A stretch of DNA of 64,000 nt, taken from NCBI GenBank assembly GCA_963696315.1, contig CAVOJU010000003.1, forward strand, positions 41,457 through 105,456, written 5' to 3'. Positions 1 to 9,228 of this stretch are shown here, in pieces. Source of the DNA: CAWKEY01 sp963696315 (GTDB lineage Bacteria; Pseudomonadota; Gammaproteobacteria; Methylococcales; Methylomonadaceae). Made by a program: the position numbers and the translations under genes. The notes below the pieces were generated by a model. It was not told the origin of the DNA. It did no database searches and saw only the letters and a program-made list of their open reading frames with translations. Numbering within the stretch: the first letter of the stretch is position 1; each line of letters opens with the position of its first letter.

Positions 1-2171
1 ATTCCGCGCACTCCAGAAGCTGTTCTACCCATGGAGCGCACATCTTCTTCATTAAAACAGACCGCCTTGCCAGTGCTGCTGAATAACAGCACATTTTGGT
101 GACCATCAGTCACGGCAACGCCCACTAAGGTATCGCCTTCTTTCAAATCGATGGCGATTTTACCGTTCGTGCGTTGACGCTCAAATTCTTTTAACGGCGT
201 CTTTTTTACCGTGCCTGTCGAGGTCGCCATGAATATGAATTTATTGTCGGCAAACTCACGAATCGGTAACATGGCATTGATGTTTTCATTCTCTTCCAGC
301 GGCAGCAGATTTACAAACGGCTTGCCTCTGGATGCCCGGCTAGCTACCGGCAACTGATACACTTTTAGCCAGTACACCTTGCCCAGTGATGAGAAACACA
401 GAATCGTATCGTGGGTATTGGCGACAATCAGCTTATCGACAAAATCCTGTTCTTTGGTCGCCGTTGCCGACTTGCCGCGCCCGCCGCGCCGCTGAGCCCT
501 GTAATCACTCAAGGGCTGAGCCTTGACATAACCTTCGTGCGACATGGTCACCACCATGTCTTCCTCGGTAATCAGATCTTCATCGGATAAATCCAGATGG
601 TTCTGAACAATTTCAGTGCGGCGCGGATCGGCATACTGTTCCTTGATAGCCACGAGTTCTTCTCTGATAATCTCCATCAAACGAATATCACTAGCCAATA
701 TGGCCAGATACTCATCAATTTGCTCCAGTAGCTGCTTGTATTCGTTGACGATCTTGTCCTGTTCCAGCCCCGTCAAACGATGCAGCCGCAAATCCAGGAT
801 GGCCTGAGCCTGAGCTTCGGATAGCCGGTAAACTCCGCCATGAACACCAAATTCTATCGGCAAATCATCCGGCCTTGAGCGATCCGCATCGGCCCGCTCC
901 AACAGCGCGGCAACCAATCCGGCATCCCAGTTTTTTTCTAACAAGCCGATTTTCGCTTCGGCAGGATTGCTGGCCGCCTTGATGAGCGCAATCATTTCGT
1001 CAATATTGGCCAAAGCAACGGCCAGCCCTTCCAAAATATGCGCTCTCTCCCTGGCCTTGCGCAGATTGTAAATCGTCCTGCGGGTAACAATCTCGCGCCG
1101 ATGATCAATGAAAGCATTGATAATCTCTTTCAGATTCATGCAATGCGGGCGCCCGTCCAGCAAGGCGACCATATTGATACCGAATACCGTCTGGAATTGC
1201 GTCTGTTTATACAGATTGTTCAGCACCACTTCCGGCACTTCACCGCGGCGCAGCTCAATAACCATGCGCATGCCGTCTTTATCCGATTCATCACGCAAAC
1301 CGGAAATGCCTTCAAGTTTGCCTTCCTTAACCAGCTCGGCAATTTTCTCCAGCAATCTGGCCTTGTTGACCTGATAGGGTAATTCAGTAGTGATAATCGC
1401 CTGCCGGCTGCTGTCGCCGATGTCTTCAAAATGACAGCGTGCGCGTAAATAGATTTTGCCACGCCCGGTCGTATAGGCACTATAAATGCCCGAGGCACCA
1501 TTGATAATGGCGGCAGTGGGAAAATCGGGCCCCGGCACGTAAGTCATCAACTCATGAATCGTGGTATCAGGCTGGTCAATCAAAGCCAGACAGGCGCTGA
1601 TAACTTCCGATAAATTATGCGGAGGGATATTGGTGGCCATGCCCACCGCAATTCCCGAAGAGCCATTAATCAATAACGTCGGCACCCGGGTCGGCAATAC
1701 CTTCGGCTCAGATTCCGATTCGTCATAATTCGGTGCGAAATCGACGGTTTCCTTGTCAAGATCAGCCAGCAATTCATGGGCTATTTTCGCCATGCGAACT
1801 TCCGTATAACGCATCGCCGCGGGCGAATCACCGTCAACGGAACCGAAATTGCCCTGTCCGTCAATTAACATATAGCGCATGGAAAAATTTTGCGCCATAC
1901 GCACCATCGTGTCATAAACTGCCGTATCACCATGAGGGTGATATTTACCGATGACGTCACCGACTACACGCGCCGATTTCTTGTAAGGCTTGTTCCAGTC
2001 ATTGCCTAACTCGCTCATCGCATATAAAACACGACGATGAACCGGTTTAAGGCCGTCTCTGACATCTGGAAGGGCTCGACCGACGATAACGCTCATGGCG
2101 TAATCAAGATAGGACTGCCGCATCTCGTCTTCGAGATTGACAGGAATAATTTCTTTAGCGAAGTCTGACAT
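1..2171 (-). CDS. gyrA: DNA gyrase subunit A (3' end outside window)
   Basis: This encodes the breakage-reunion subunit of DNA gyrase, the type IIA topoisomerase that introduces negative supercoils with GyrB. Translation from the ATG at 2171 opens MSDFAKEIIPVNLEDEM and runs without a stop to the window edge (about 723 residues). The winged-helix region carries HPHGDTAVYD, with Thr at the quinolone-determining position that is Ser83 in E. coli; Thr is the wild-type residue in some other gammaproteobacteria. AMRYTE contains the catalytic tyrosine. The GyrA box QRRGGRG, needed for DNA wrapping, is present, followed by the start of the C-terminal beta-pinwheel. The remaining C-terminal part is cut off by the window. 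A TGCCGG dyad lies in its leader. Identification is secure. Confidence 0.98.
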   Translation of the reverse strand, partial: MSDFAKEIIPVNLEDEMRQSYLDYAMSVIVGRALPDVRDGLKPVHRRVLYAMSELGNDWNKPYKKSARVVGDVIGKYHPHGDTAVYDTMVRMAQNFSMRYMLIDGQGNFGSVDGDSPAAMRYTEVRMAKIAHELLADLDKETVDFAPNYDESESEPKVLPTRVPTLLINGSSGIAVGMATNIPPHNLSEVISACLALIDQPDTTIHELMTYVPGPDFPTAAIINGASGIYSAYTTGRGKIYLRARCHFEDIGDSSRQAIITTELPYQVNKARLLEKIAELVKEGKLEGISGLRDESDKDGMRMVIELRRGEVPEVVLNNLYKQTQFQTVFGINMVALLDGRPHCMNLKEIINAFIDHRREIVTRRTIYNLRKARERAHILEGLAVALANIDEMIALIKAASNPAEAKIGLLEKNWDAGLVAALLERADADRSRPDDLPIEFGVHGGVYRLSEAQAQAILDLRLHRLTGLEQDKIVNEYKQLLEQIDEYLAILASDIRLMEIIREELVAIKEQYADPRRTEIVQNHLDLSDEDLITEEDMVVTMSHEGYVKAQPLSDYRAQRRGGRGKSATATKEQDFVDKLIVANTHDTILCFSSLGKVYWLKVYQLPVASRASRGKPFVNLLPLEENENINAMLPIREFADNKFIFMATSTGTVKKTPLKEFERQRTNGKIAIDLKEGDTLVGVAVTDGHQNVLLFSSTGKAVCFNEEDVRSMGRTASGVRG

Positions 2172-2191
2172 GGGTCCGTTTTTACAAATAA

Positions 2192-2212
2192 ATGCCGGCT
2201 AACTAAACCGGC
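2192..2212 (-). promoter_or_regulatory. Stem-loop in gyrA leader
   Basis: The arms TGCCGG and CCGGCA are separated by nine bases, about 20 bp upstream of the gyrA ATG. On the minus strand the hairpin is followed by a T-rich stretch. It could be a weak terminator for the upstream minus-strand gene or simply leader structure. Seen in sequence only. Confidence 0.3.
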
Positions 2213-2334
2213 AGATTTCCTTCTAAGATAACCACACGGCGTTTAAAATTCCTTTTAGCCTGTGTGCTTACATGAAAATAACCCGGGGATTATAGCAAAA
2301 TGTCGTTATAGAGTCGAAAGTGTTGTTTTAAATT

Positions 2335-3054
2335 TCAGGAAAATATTTCAGCCAGAAAATTTTCCATGGCCTGCCATGAACGTTTATCAGCATTGGCCTG
2401 ATAAACCGTGCCAAAGCCGGGATCGTTAGCTACCGGATTGGTGAATGCGTGCATGGTGTTACCATAAACATGCAGTTGCCAATCGGCTCCGGCTGCTGTC
2501 ATTTCCTGTTCAAAGGCCAGCACCTGATCAGGAGAAACCAGGGGGTCATCATGGCCATGCAATGCCAGCACTTTTGCCCTGATCGAATTGCCTCGGATAT
2601 TGTTTGGCGCTGCCAGCAAGCCATGAAAGCTGACTACACCTTTAACATCAGCCTCCGTTCTGGCAAGATCCAGCACACAGAGACCGCCAAAACAAAAACC
2701 AATAGCAGCTATCTTGCTGCCATCTACCCAAGGCAATAATTTGACGGCGGACAGCCCAGCCTGTATACGTTTTTGCAGCATGGCCCTGTCGTCCATGAAT
2801 GGCTGCATGAGCTTAGCATTTTGTTCCGGGCCGGAACCCAAAATCCCTTTGCCATACATATCAACGGCAAAACCCACATAGCCTAACTGAGCGAGCTTTC
2901 TGGCTTTGCCGTCAACAAACTCGTCGCGCCCGCCCCAGGCATGATTAATTAACACAGCAGGACGCTGCCCCTCCCATGTATCATCAAAAGCAAAAAATGC
3001 TTCCAGCACTACATCTCCATCCATATACGCGACGGTATTCGATTTGATTGCCAT
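2335..3054 (-). CDS. Dienelactone hydrolase family protein
   Basis: A 239-residue cytoplasmic alpha/beta-hydrolase of the dienelactone hydrolase family. Such enzymes hydrolyse lactones and related esters using a Cys-Asp-His triad. The nucleophile elbow is G-F-C-F-G-G with Cys121; the Asp is in GHDDPLV (about 170) and the His in MHAFTNP (202). All three triad elements are therefore present, and the length is typical. There is no signal peptide. The natural substrate cannot be told: family members act on chlorocatechol-derived dienelactones, but most chromosomal paralogues like this one have unknown substrates, and no catechol-pathway genes are nearby. It reads in the same direction as gyrA, 163 bp upstream of it, and the phosphatase gene precedes it by 48 bp. 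Confidence 0.9.
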   Translation of the reverse strand: MAIKSNTVAYMDGDVVLEAFFAFDDTWEGQRPAVLINHAWGGRDEFVDGKARKLAQLGYVGFAVDMYGKGILGSGPEQNAKLMQPFMDDRAMLQKRIQAGLSAVKLLPWVDGSKIAAIGFCFGGLCVLDLARTEADVKGVVSFHGLLAAPNNIRGNSIRAKVLALHGHDDPLVSPDQVLAFEQEMTAAGADWQLHVYGNTMHAFTNPVANDPGFGTVYQANADKRSWQAMENFLAEIFS

Positions 3055-3102
3055 GATCTTGTCCTATTTGTTGTGCGAGATTGCCGGTTTTTTTGCGTCT
3101 GC

Positions 3103-3591
3103 TTATGATTTGATGTTCTTTATTTTACCCAAGGCAGTCAAAAATCCGAGTGCAGCATCTTCTACCATGTCCAGCACCCGATCAAATTCATACTTGCCGC
3201 CGAAGTAAGGATCCGGCACTTCACGGGTCTGCAAATGCGGCGCATAATCAAGAAAATACTGGATTTTGTCCTTGTATTGCTTAGGGCAGACATTGGCCAG
3301 TGTTGAATAATTTTCGTCATCCATGGCCAACAGATAATCGAAATCTTCAAAATCGCCCATGATCACTTTCCTAGCTCGTAAATGACTCAATTCAACGCCA
3401 CGATCACTGGCGGCCTTTTGCGCACGCCAGTCAGGGGGCTCGCCAACATGATAAGCATGGGTACCGGCCGAGTCTATGGTGAAACAGTGCTCCAAATCAT
3501 GTTCCTTGATGAGTTTTGCAAAAACGCCTTCTGCAGTCGGCGAGCGACAAATATTGCCCATGCATACGAAAAGAACTTTTATTTTTTTCAT
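3103..3591 (-). CDS. Low-molecular-weight protein-tyrosine phosphatase
   Basis: A 162-residue cytoplasmic phosphatase of the LMW-PTP family, close to the family's usual length. The CX5R-S phosphate loop lies at the N terminus (VCMGNICRSPTAEG, Cys10 nucleophile, Arg16). The general acid is Asp127 in the VPDPYFGG motif. These enzymes remove phosphate from tyrosines; some regulate bacterial tyrosine kinases in polysaccharide export, others have unknown targets. No BY-kinase or wza-like gene is adjacent, so a capsule role is not supported by context. A UDP-sugar dehydrogenase lies 3 kb away but is not in the same operon. The ATG at 3591 is used. Confidence 0.95.
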   Translation of the reverse strand: MKKIKVLFVCMGNICRSPTAEGVFAKLIKEHDLEHCFTIDSAGTHAYHVGEPPDWRAQKAASDRGVELSHLRARKVIMGDFEDFDYLLAMDDENYSTLANVCPKQYKDKIQYFLDYAPHLQTREVPDPYFGGKYEFDRVLDMVEDAALGFLTALGKIKNIKS

Positions 3592-3719
3592 AGTGATTAA
3601 AATGGATTATCCTGATTTGCGAACGAACCCTATTTTAATGCTAACGCGCTCAAATTGGCAGCATTAGGTATGTCAATTAAGATTGAGAGCCCCAGAAAAC
3701 AAAGAATGAGGATATCACC

Positions 3720-4619
3720 ATGAACATACTAATCACTGGCGGCACCGGTTTTATTGGTAGCGCACTGGCGCGTAGCTTAACCAGGCAGGGCCATACTGTG
3801 ACGGTCTTAAGTCGCACCCCAAGCAAGGTGGCGGCCATCTGTGGCCCCGGAATCGCTGCACTGGCCGATCTTGAACAACTCACGGCGGATGCTTTGTTTC
3901 AGGTCATCATCAATCTTGCCGGTGCGCCGATTTTTGCTTCCCGCTGGAGCACAGCCAGAAAAGCTCTCATCAGATCCAGCCGAATTACACTGACCGAACA
4001 ATTGGTAGCCGGCATTGCACGCATGCACATAAAACCCGAGCTGCTGATTAGCGGCTCAGCGATTGGCTATTACGGCAATCAGGGCGATACGGTGTTAACC
4101 GAACAATCACCTCCCCAGCAGGATTTCTCTCATCAACTGTGCGCAGATTGGGAAGCAGCGGCCAAAACAGCAGAGCAGTTTGGCGTTAGAGTCTGTCTGA
4201 TCAGGACCGGACTGGTCATTGCCGGCGATGGCGGTCTGTTGCAACGCATGTTGCTGCCTTTTCGTCTTGGGCTGGGTGGACGTTTAGGTGATGGCCGGCA
4301 ATGGATGTCCTGGATACATCGGCAAGACTGGATCGCCATTGCAGAAGCCATGATGAACGATGCATCCATGCAGGGCGTTTATAACGCGACCGCGCCACAT
4401 CCCGTGCGCAATAGCGAATTTACCCAAACGCTAGCGCGAAGTCTGAATCGTCCAGCGTTGCTGCCGGTTCCTGCTTGGGTGTTAAAAGCCTTGCTGGGCG
4501 AAATGTCGGAACTGGTATTGGGTAGCCAGCGTGTCCTGCCCGAAAGACTGTCAGCACAAAACTTTAAGTTTCAGTACACCGATCTTGCTGCGGCTCTACA
4601 TGAAGCGCTCATTCGATGA
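3720..4619 (+). CDS. TIGR01777 family epimerase (YfcH/SDR39U1-like)
   Basis: A 299-residue atypical short-chain dehydrogenase of the SDR39U1/YfcH group. The N-terminal Rossmann motif is ITGGTGFIGSAL, and a GSAIGYYG segment occupies the position of the Ser/Tyr active-site region. The C-terminal half has the DUF1731-like ending around LLGEMSELVLGSQRVLPERL. Biochemical function is not established for the family; sugar-nucleotide epimerase activity is only presumed. The ATG at 3720 is preceded by an AGGA-type purine stretch. It is monocistronic on the + strand and overlaps the convergent DUF1499 gene by 11 bp at the 3' ends. Confidence 0.9.
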   Translation: MNILITGGTGFIGSALARSLTRQGHTVTVLSRTPSKVAAICGPGIAALADLEQLTADALFQVIINLAGAPIFASRWSTARKALIRSSRITLTEQLVAGIARMHIKPELLISGSAIGYYGNQGDTVLTEQSPPQQDFSHQLCADWEAAAKTAEQFGVRVCLIRTGLVIAGDGGLLQRMLLPFRLGLGGRLGDGRQWMSWIHRQDWIAIAEAMMNDASMQGVYNATAPHPVRNSEFTQTLARSLNRPALLPVPAWVLKALLGEMSELVLGSQRVLPERLSAQNFKFQYTDLAAALHEALIR

Positions 4620-5055
4620 CCTGAGCATTCCGTAACAGCTGGCGCAGAGTTTCCACGCGTTTGCGGTTGACACCAAAATCAGAGTAGCCGACACGCGAGG
4701 CGGAACGGATATGAATCAAGCCGGCATCGGCATCCAAGATAACGTTAATGTCATCGACAAAACGAAATACCTTACTGGTTGCTTCGGCATGCAGTGTGTC
4801 TATAGTTTCATTGACAATCACAGTCCGGCTTTGCCTGCTTAACACTCCTTTAAGTGCCGCCCACGCATCTTCTGGTTTGCCGGTAATTTTGAACGGCGCG
4901 ATGTAATGTCCCGTATTGCTCGCCTGACTGGAAACACAATTCGGGCTGTTTGGGCATAGCGGCAATTTTTTGGCAAGGCCGGCATTGGCCTGGCTTGTAA
5001 ATAAAGTCATCGTGATGAAACCCAAAAGAACAAGAAAATTATTTGTCATCTGCAT
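4609..5055 (-). CDS. DUF1499 domain-containing secreted protein
   Basis: A 148-residue protein with a cleavable N-terminal signal sequence (hydrophobic NNFLVLLGFITMTLF, then the SQANA cleavage region). The remainder matches DUF1499: CPNSPNCVSS near the N terminus and a conserved segment ending IHIRSASRVGYSDFGVNRKR. DUF1499 has no assigned biochemical function. The protein is probably periplasmic. Its stop codon overlaps the end of the convergent epimerase gene by 11 bp. The diguanylate cyclase gene upstream ends at 5125, leaving 69 bp between them, so co-transcription is possible but not demonstrated. Confidence 0.88.
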   Translation of the reverse strand: MQMTNNFLVLLGFITMTLFTSQANAGLAKKLPLCPNSPNCVSSQASNTGHYIAPFKITGKPEDAWAALKGVLSRQSRTVIVNETIDTLHAEATSKVFRFVDDINVILDADAGLIHIRSASRVGYSDFGVNRKRVETLRQLLRNAQVIE

Positions 5056-5124
5056 TCTGACTGATCAAGCGCTTATTATTCTCAATGAGCCTGCTTTGAT
5101 TTTGCTGCAACAAGATTGCTCCGA

Positions 5125-6252
5125 TCATGACGCCAACAATACCTGTTTGCCGAAAACAAGACCGCCATTTTCTACTCGATTGCGGCCTTTGTGTTTTGCC
5201 TCATACAAAGCAGCATCCGCCAATTTAATCAAGTGATCGGCAATTTCACTACTATTTACGCCTGATACCTTGTTCGGCAGGTAAGTTGCTGAACCAATGG
5301 AAATTGTCACTGGAATCGCAATAAAACTAAATTCGATTGATAGCGCATTAATGGTTTTACGGATACGCTCAGCGATTTCCAGTGCCATCGATTCATTAAT
5401 ATTGCTCAGTAAGGCAACAAATTCCTCACCACCATATCGTGCAAGGACATCATTATTGCGTAACTGGGATTTTATTTCGTTGGCCACCAGCGTCAACACC
5501 AGATCGCCTGCTTGATGGCCATGTTTATCATTGACGGACTTAAAGAAATCAATATCGAGAAACAGACAAGATAGGGGGTCGCCATTGCGTTGACAGCGAT
5601 CCAGCTCTTCGCCGATACGCTGCTCCAGAAAACGCCTGTTGTTGACTCCGGTTAAGGTATCTACAAAACTGGTGCGCTTGATGGTTTCTGAATTAAGATT
5701 ATTTTCCAAACAAACACTGACTACCGAAACTAAATGTTCGACAAAATCCGTTGCCATATTATCGGCAAATCGATCGGCGTTATAACTGCCCAGATTTAAA
5801 GTTCCCATATATTTATCATGACGCTTTAACGGTGTAATAGCAACACTGGCGGGTTTGTTTTCAAAGTGCTGGAAAAAATCTGCACACTTGCTGCTATTAT
5901 ACGCACCTATGTAGGGACGAAGAGCAAAACCAAACGCTGCTCTTAGCAGGTCCTTGTTTTCCAGCAGAATGAGTCCTTTTTTGTTCCGGCATTCGTAACC
6001 GTCCTCAATTAGGAACTGAGCGACTTCATTTTTTTCATCAATTAGGCACAAGCTGATGACGTCAAGATCAAAATAAACTCTAGCATCTTCAAGTATGTGC
6101 TCAATCATCTCGGACAACGAATTGAGATTGAGTAATCTCATTTCAAATGCCTGAAATTTCCGCAACGTGGCACTGTTTTGCTGGATTCGGCCTATCATGC
6201 TGTCCAGATGGCTTTGCAACACAAACAAATCAGTGTTCAAGTCTTCTTCCAT
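5125..6252 (-). CDS. GGDEF diguanylate cyclase with GAF/DUF484-like sensor
   Basis: Predicted soluble c-di-GMP synthase of 375 residues. The N-terminal half resembles the GAF-type DUF484 fold (MEEDLNTDLFVLQSHLD start, later LNLGSYNADRF). The C-terminal half is a full GGDEF domain with the active-site motif RYGGEEF, an upstream DIDFFKSVNDKHGHQAGD metal/substrate segment and the terminal ISIGSA. GGEEF is a catalytically competent variant. I chose the ATG at 6252 because TAAGGA lies about 8 bp upstream; an in-frame GTG at 6372 would add 40 residues but has no visible ribosome site. No I-site RxxD was recognised immediately before GGEEF. The signal sensed by the GAF part is unknown. Confidence 0.85.
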   Translation of the reverse strand: MEEDLNTDLFVLQSHLDSMIGRIQQNSATLRKFQAFEMRLLNLNSLSEMIEHILEDARVYFDLDVISLCLIDEKNEVAQFLIEDGYECRNKKGLILLENKDLLRAAFGFALRPYIGAYNSSKCADFFQHFENKPASVAITPLKRHDKYMGTLNLGSYNADRFADNMATDFVEHLVSVVSVCLENNLNSETIKRTSFVDTLTGVNNRRFLEQRIGEELDRCQRNGDPLSCLFLDIDFFKSVNDKHGHQAGDLVLTLVANEIKSQLRNNDVLARYGGEEFVALLSNINESMALEIAERIRKTINALSIEFSFIAIPVTISIGSATYLPNKVSGVNSSEIADHLIKLADAALYEAKHKGRNRVENGGLVFGKQVLLAS

Positions 6253-6372
6253 AATTATTTCCTTAAGTAATCCTGACACCCGGATAAGCCTAGCACTTTC
6301 CCGAGATAATACTAACAAGCTATTCAACATCCCCGCTGCCGCAGCGCCAAAAAATCTTTGTGCCAAATCCAC

Positions 6373-6786
6373 TTTCTAACATTTTACAGGAAAAATCCTT
6401 TTACTCTAGTCAAAGGTACCTGTAAAAATTAGTCGAGCTTATAACTCGACATGCTTACCACGATCGTAGCTTATTGATTAAACAAGGAACGGTGGAGTTT
6501 GACTTGTCAAAGCAAGCTACCCTAAATCCAAATCAAACTACGAAAATTTTAAGAGGCTTTTATTGACGATATCGCCGTTTGATAGTCTGTTTCCTTGACG
6601 CGGTTAATCAACTTCAAGGTTTTTGGGTGTATCGCGATAAAGTCCACGGTGCCAACAATCTATGAGCACAGTCAAGATCTGTCTTATCATTAGCCCAAAA
6701 TCTAACGCCTGGGCTTTGAAGCTTTATTGATTGAGCCCAGATGACGACGTAGACGCAGTTTAAAAATCCATGAACGCCGCCAATGT
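6373..6786. other. Intergenic region, no gene recognised
   Basis: About 410 bp separate the tviB stop from the diguanylate cyclase gene. Reading frames here are short and interrupted, with no match I can name. An A/T-rich patch with several poly-A runs covers 6370-6560. Nothing with a confident function is seen. Confidence 0.5.
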
Positions 6787-8067
6787 TTAAAGCCGCCAAA
6801 CTTTGATGCCTGCCGCCTGAAGGCTAACCGCATCGAAACATGCCTTGACGTCAATAAAGCACCCCCCCCTAACCAGTTTTTTCTCGAGGTCTTCAATCCC
6901 AAGAGAAGTTAATTGCCGGTGCGAGACCGCCGCCACAATCGCATCGGCGCGTGGCAACTCATCCCAGTCGAACAGACGAACACCATACTCATGCAAGGCT
7001 TCTTCTGGGTCAGCATAAGGATCATGCACAAACACCTCTATGCCATAAGTCTTGAGCTCGTTGATCACATCCGCTACCTTGGAGTTGCGCAGATCGGCAC
7101 AGTTTTCCTTAAATGTAAGGCCAAGCACATTTACCCTAGCGCCTTTGATGTAGCTCCCTGTGGCAATCATGTTTTTCACGGTCTGTTCAGCGATGAACTT
7201 GCCCATGCCATCATTGATGCGGCGGCCGGCCAAAATCACCTGCGGGTTATAGCCAACCATCTCGGCCTTGCGCGTCAGGTAATAGGGATCCACGCCGATG
7301 CAGTGCCCACCTACTAGACCGGGGCTAAACTTGAGAAAGTTCCACTTGGTTCCTGCCGCCTTAAGCACCTCGGTCGTATCAATATCCAATTTATCGAAAA
7401 TAATGGCTAACTCGTTCATTAAGGCGATATTGAGATCGCGCTGGGTATTCTCAATAACCTTGCATGCTTCCGCTGTCTTGATTGAAGATGCTCGATGTAC
7501 ACCAGGTTCCACAATAGTTTCGTAGAGCGCTGCCACTTTCTCGAGTGTTGCCGGCGTATCTCCGGAAACCACCTTGATGATTTTTGTTAACGTACGCTCG
7601 CGATCACCTGGGTTAATACGCTCAGGCGAATAGCCAACAAAAAAATCTTCCTTCCACTTCATACCGGATTCGCGCTCCAGTACGGGAATACAGACTTCCT
7701 CGGTCGCACCTGGATACACCGTGGATTCATACACCACGGTGACGCCCTTTTTCATATTCTGACCGGCACTTCGGCTAGCACCAATCAACGGATTAAAATC
7801 CGGGATATGCGCCTCATCTACAGGTGTGGGCACAGCAATAATAATAATGTCTGCTTCAGCCAATATTTTAGGATCTGCCGAATATTCAGCAAATTTTGCC
7901 GCCTGCATCTCCTCACCGGGCAGTTCACGGGAGGGATCAATACCGCGCTGACAAGATTCCACCTTTGATACAACAACATCAAAACCAATGGCGCGAGAAT
8001 GTTTGCCAAACTCAACCACAAGCGGAAGACCAACGTAACCGAGGCCAATAACTGCAACAACTGACAT
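6787..8067 (-). CDS. tviB: UDP-N-acetylhexosamine 6-dehydrogenase (TviB/VipA type)
   Basis: A 426-residue nucleotide-sugar dehydrogenase that oxidises C6 of UDP-GlcNAc or UDP-GalNAc to a uronate, using two NAD+. The N-terminal Rossmann motif is IGLGYVGLPLVVEFGK. The catalytic cysteine lies in GGHCIGVDPYYLTRK, where the ensuing AGRRINDGMG segment is typical of the Vi-antigen TviB branch rather than UDP-glucose dehydrogenase. The C-terminal UDP-binding domain has the LGLTFKENCADLRNSK motif. Such enzymes supply uronic or amino-uronic acids for capsule and O-antigen. It stands alone: the usual epimerase (tviC) is not adjacent. Its long leader contains the features at 8150-8233. Confidence 0.92.
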   Translation of the reverse strand: MSVVAVIGLGYVGLPLVVEFGKHSRAIGFDVVVSKVESCQRGIDPSRELPGEEMQAAKFAEYSADPKILAEADIIIIAVPTPVDEAHIPDFNPLIGASRSAGQNMKKGVTVVYESTVYPGATEEVCIPVLERESGMKWKEDFFVGYSPERINPGDRERTLTKIIKVVSGDTPATLEKVAALYETIVEPGVHRASSIKTAEACKVIENTQRDLNIALMNELAIIFDKLDIDTTEVLKAAGTKWNFLKFSPGLVGGHCIGVDPYYLTRKAEMVGYNPQVILAGRRINDGMGKFIAEQTVKNMIATGSYIKGARVNVLGLTFKENCADLRNSKVADVINELKTYGIEVFVHDPYADPEEALHEYGVRLFDWDELPRADAIVAAVSHRQLTSLGIEDLEKKLVRGGCFIDVKACFDAVSLQAAGIKVWRL

Positions 8068-8149
8068 AAAAACCCCTTTAGGTAATTAAAATTGACACTT
8101 TAACCTGCGTTCTATGCGAACGTGGACACAGTAAGGCTGAAATCGAGCC

Positions 8150-8165
8150 ATCGCTTTTAAGCGAT
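8150..8165. repeat. Inverted repeat in tviB leader
   Basis: ATCGCTT and AAGCGAT arms (7 bp each) flank a TT centre, a compact dyad about 85 bp upstream of the tviB start. It could be an operator or an RNA hairpin. Seen in sequence only. Confidence 0.45.
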
Positions 8166-8201
8166 TTATGAATATGCCCCTTTGAGAGGCCGCCAACAAT
8201 A

Positions 8202-8233
8202 AACTCCCGGTTTTGCCACGGGAGTTATTTTTT
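8202..8233 (+). terminator. Rho-independent terminator on + strand
   Basis: Perfect 8-bp stem (AACTCCCG / CGGGAGTT) with a 9-base loop, followed on the + strand by ATTTTTTT. No protein gene on the + strand ends upstream of it. The nearest gene, tviB, is on the opposite strand and starts at 8067. The terminator therefore implies a short + strand transcript from the 8068-8200 interval, antisense to the tviB leader. Confidence 0.75.
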
Positions 8234-8522
8234 TCTGCCAAGTTTAGCCTATTTGTAAAATGTTGGGAGCTTGAATACGATCTCGTTGTTTTTTGGATAT
8301 TTTTATATTTTCTTGGTGTATGCTTCCGCAACATAGGGAAAAGCCGAGCTTTTTCTCCTTTGCGTAATACATTGGATTTCAGACAGATCGATTTTGGGGC
8401 TTACAGAAGAAAATTAAACATGCACGGATTCATGTTGACTTTGTCCTAAAGAAAGATTGCTGGGCAAAAAATAATTGAGCCTTGTCAGATTCGATTGGCA
8501 GAAACCGCTGATTAAGGATCAG
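8234..8522. other. Intergenic region, no gene recognised
   Basis: A/T-rich stretch between the + strand terminator and the MarR gene. Frames across it give no recognisable protein. Nothing else is seen. Confidence 0.5.
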
Positions 8523-9101
8523 TTACTGAGCGCCTCCTACCTTGTGCTCCTGACATATCTTTTCACTGTCATCATTACTGAGTTGTTCCTTCGTCAAACC
8601 GCACAAAAAACCGCCTGAAGTTGATGTGAAATATTGGCAAGTTTTGCACAGTCCAAATGATTGGGATTTATTGGCTTTCTGTAGTGCAGACAAGGCTTTT
8701 ACGAACACCTCTTCATGATTATTAAAATCACTCTGTTTTAATATGGAAGCAGCCTGCTCAAATAATTCAGATGGCCGCGCCTGCTGCAAAATGGCGTCGC
8801 CAGTGGCTAATAGTGAAAGATGAACCATGCGCCGGTCGTTGGCATCGGCGATTTTTTTTATGAAGCCATTTTTTTCCAGTAGCAGCAGTGTTTGTGAAAC
8901 TGTGCCCCGAGTCATACCCAGGTAATTGGTAACTGCGGCAGGGGTGTCGCTAAAGCGATTGCAGCGTGACAAATAATCCAAAACCTGCAAGTGAACCGGT
9001 TGCAAGCCTAATTCTGTACATTTCTTGCGTTCCTCCGAACGAATCAGCGCCGCCATTCGCTCAATCAGATCAAATACTTCAACTTTTTCCATAGAACCCA
9101 T
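8523..9101 (-). CDS. MarR-family regulator with C-terminal four-Cys motif
   Basis: A MarR winged-helix DNA-binding protein of about 192 residues. The HTH core reads PAAVTNYLGMTRGTVSQTLL and the wing carries DANDRRMVHLSL. Unusually, an extension after the MarR fold holds four cysteines: CKTC, then single Cys residues in FLCGL and KICQEH. This spacing could bind zinc or an iron-sulphur cluster, which is inference. Starts at 9119 (GTG), 9101 (ATG) and 9092 (ATG) are possible; none has a strong ribosome site. It diverges from the DUF2024 gene, with about 127 bp between the two starts, a layout typical of a regulator controlling its neighbour and itself. Confidence 0.88.
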   Translation of the reverse strand: MGSMEKVEVFDLIERMAALIRSEERKKCTELGLQPVHLQVLDYLSRCNRFSDTPAAVTNYLGMTRGTVSQTLLLLEKNGFIKKIADANDRRMVHLSLLATGDAILQQARPSELFEQAASILKQSDFNNHEEVFVKALSALQKANKSQSFGLCKTCQYFTSTSGGFLCGLTKEQLSNDDSEKICQEHKVGGAQ

Positions 9102-9156
9102 ACATTCTGACCAAAACACACAAATACTGCTTAGGGAACTTCATTTCAACTGAGAA

Positions 9157-9188
9157 AGTATAATATCTTAATTTGCAGTATAGTTATC
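9157..9188. promoter_or_regulatory. Direct repeats in the MarR/DUF2024 divergent promoter
   Basis: AGTATAATATC (9157-9167) and AGTATAGTTATC (9177-9188) repeat with a 20-bp period, about two helical turns, in the region shared by both divergent genes. They are candidate operator sites for the MarR protein and also contain TATAAT-like sequence. Inference only. Confidence 0.4.
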
Positions 9189-9228
9189 ACTTTGGCTATT
9201 TTAACGTAATTTTTCACAGGAGGCATTC

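Noticed and set aside
6614..6799. A minus-strand frame with ANDKTDLDC, faintly like an IS110-type transposase
   Set aside because: The similarity covers only a few residues, no other transposase motifs follow in any frame, and no terminal repeats are seen.
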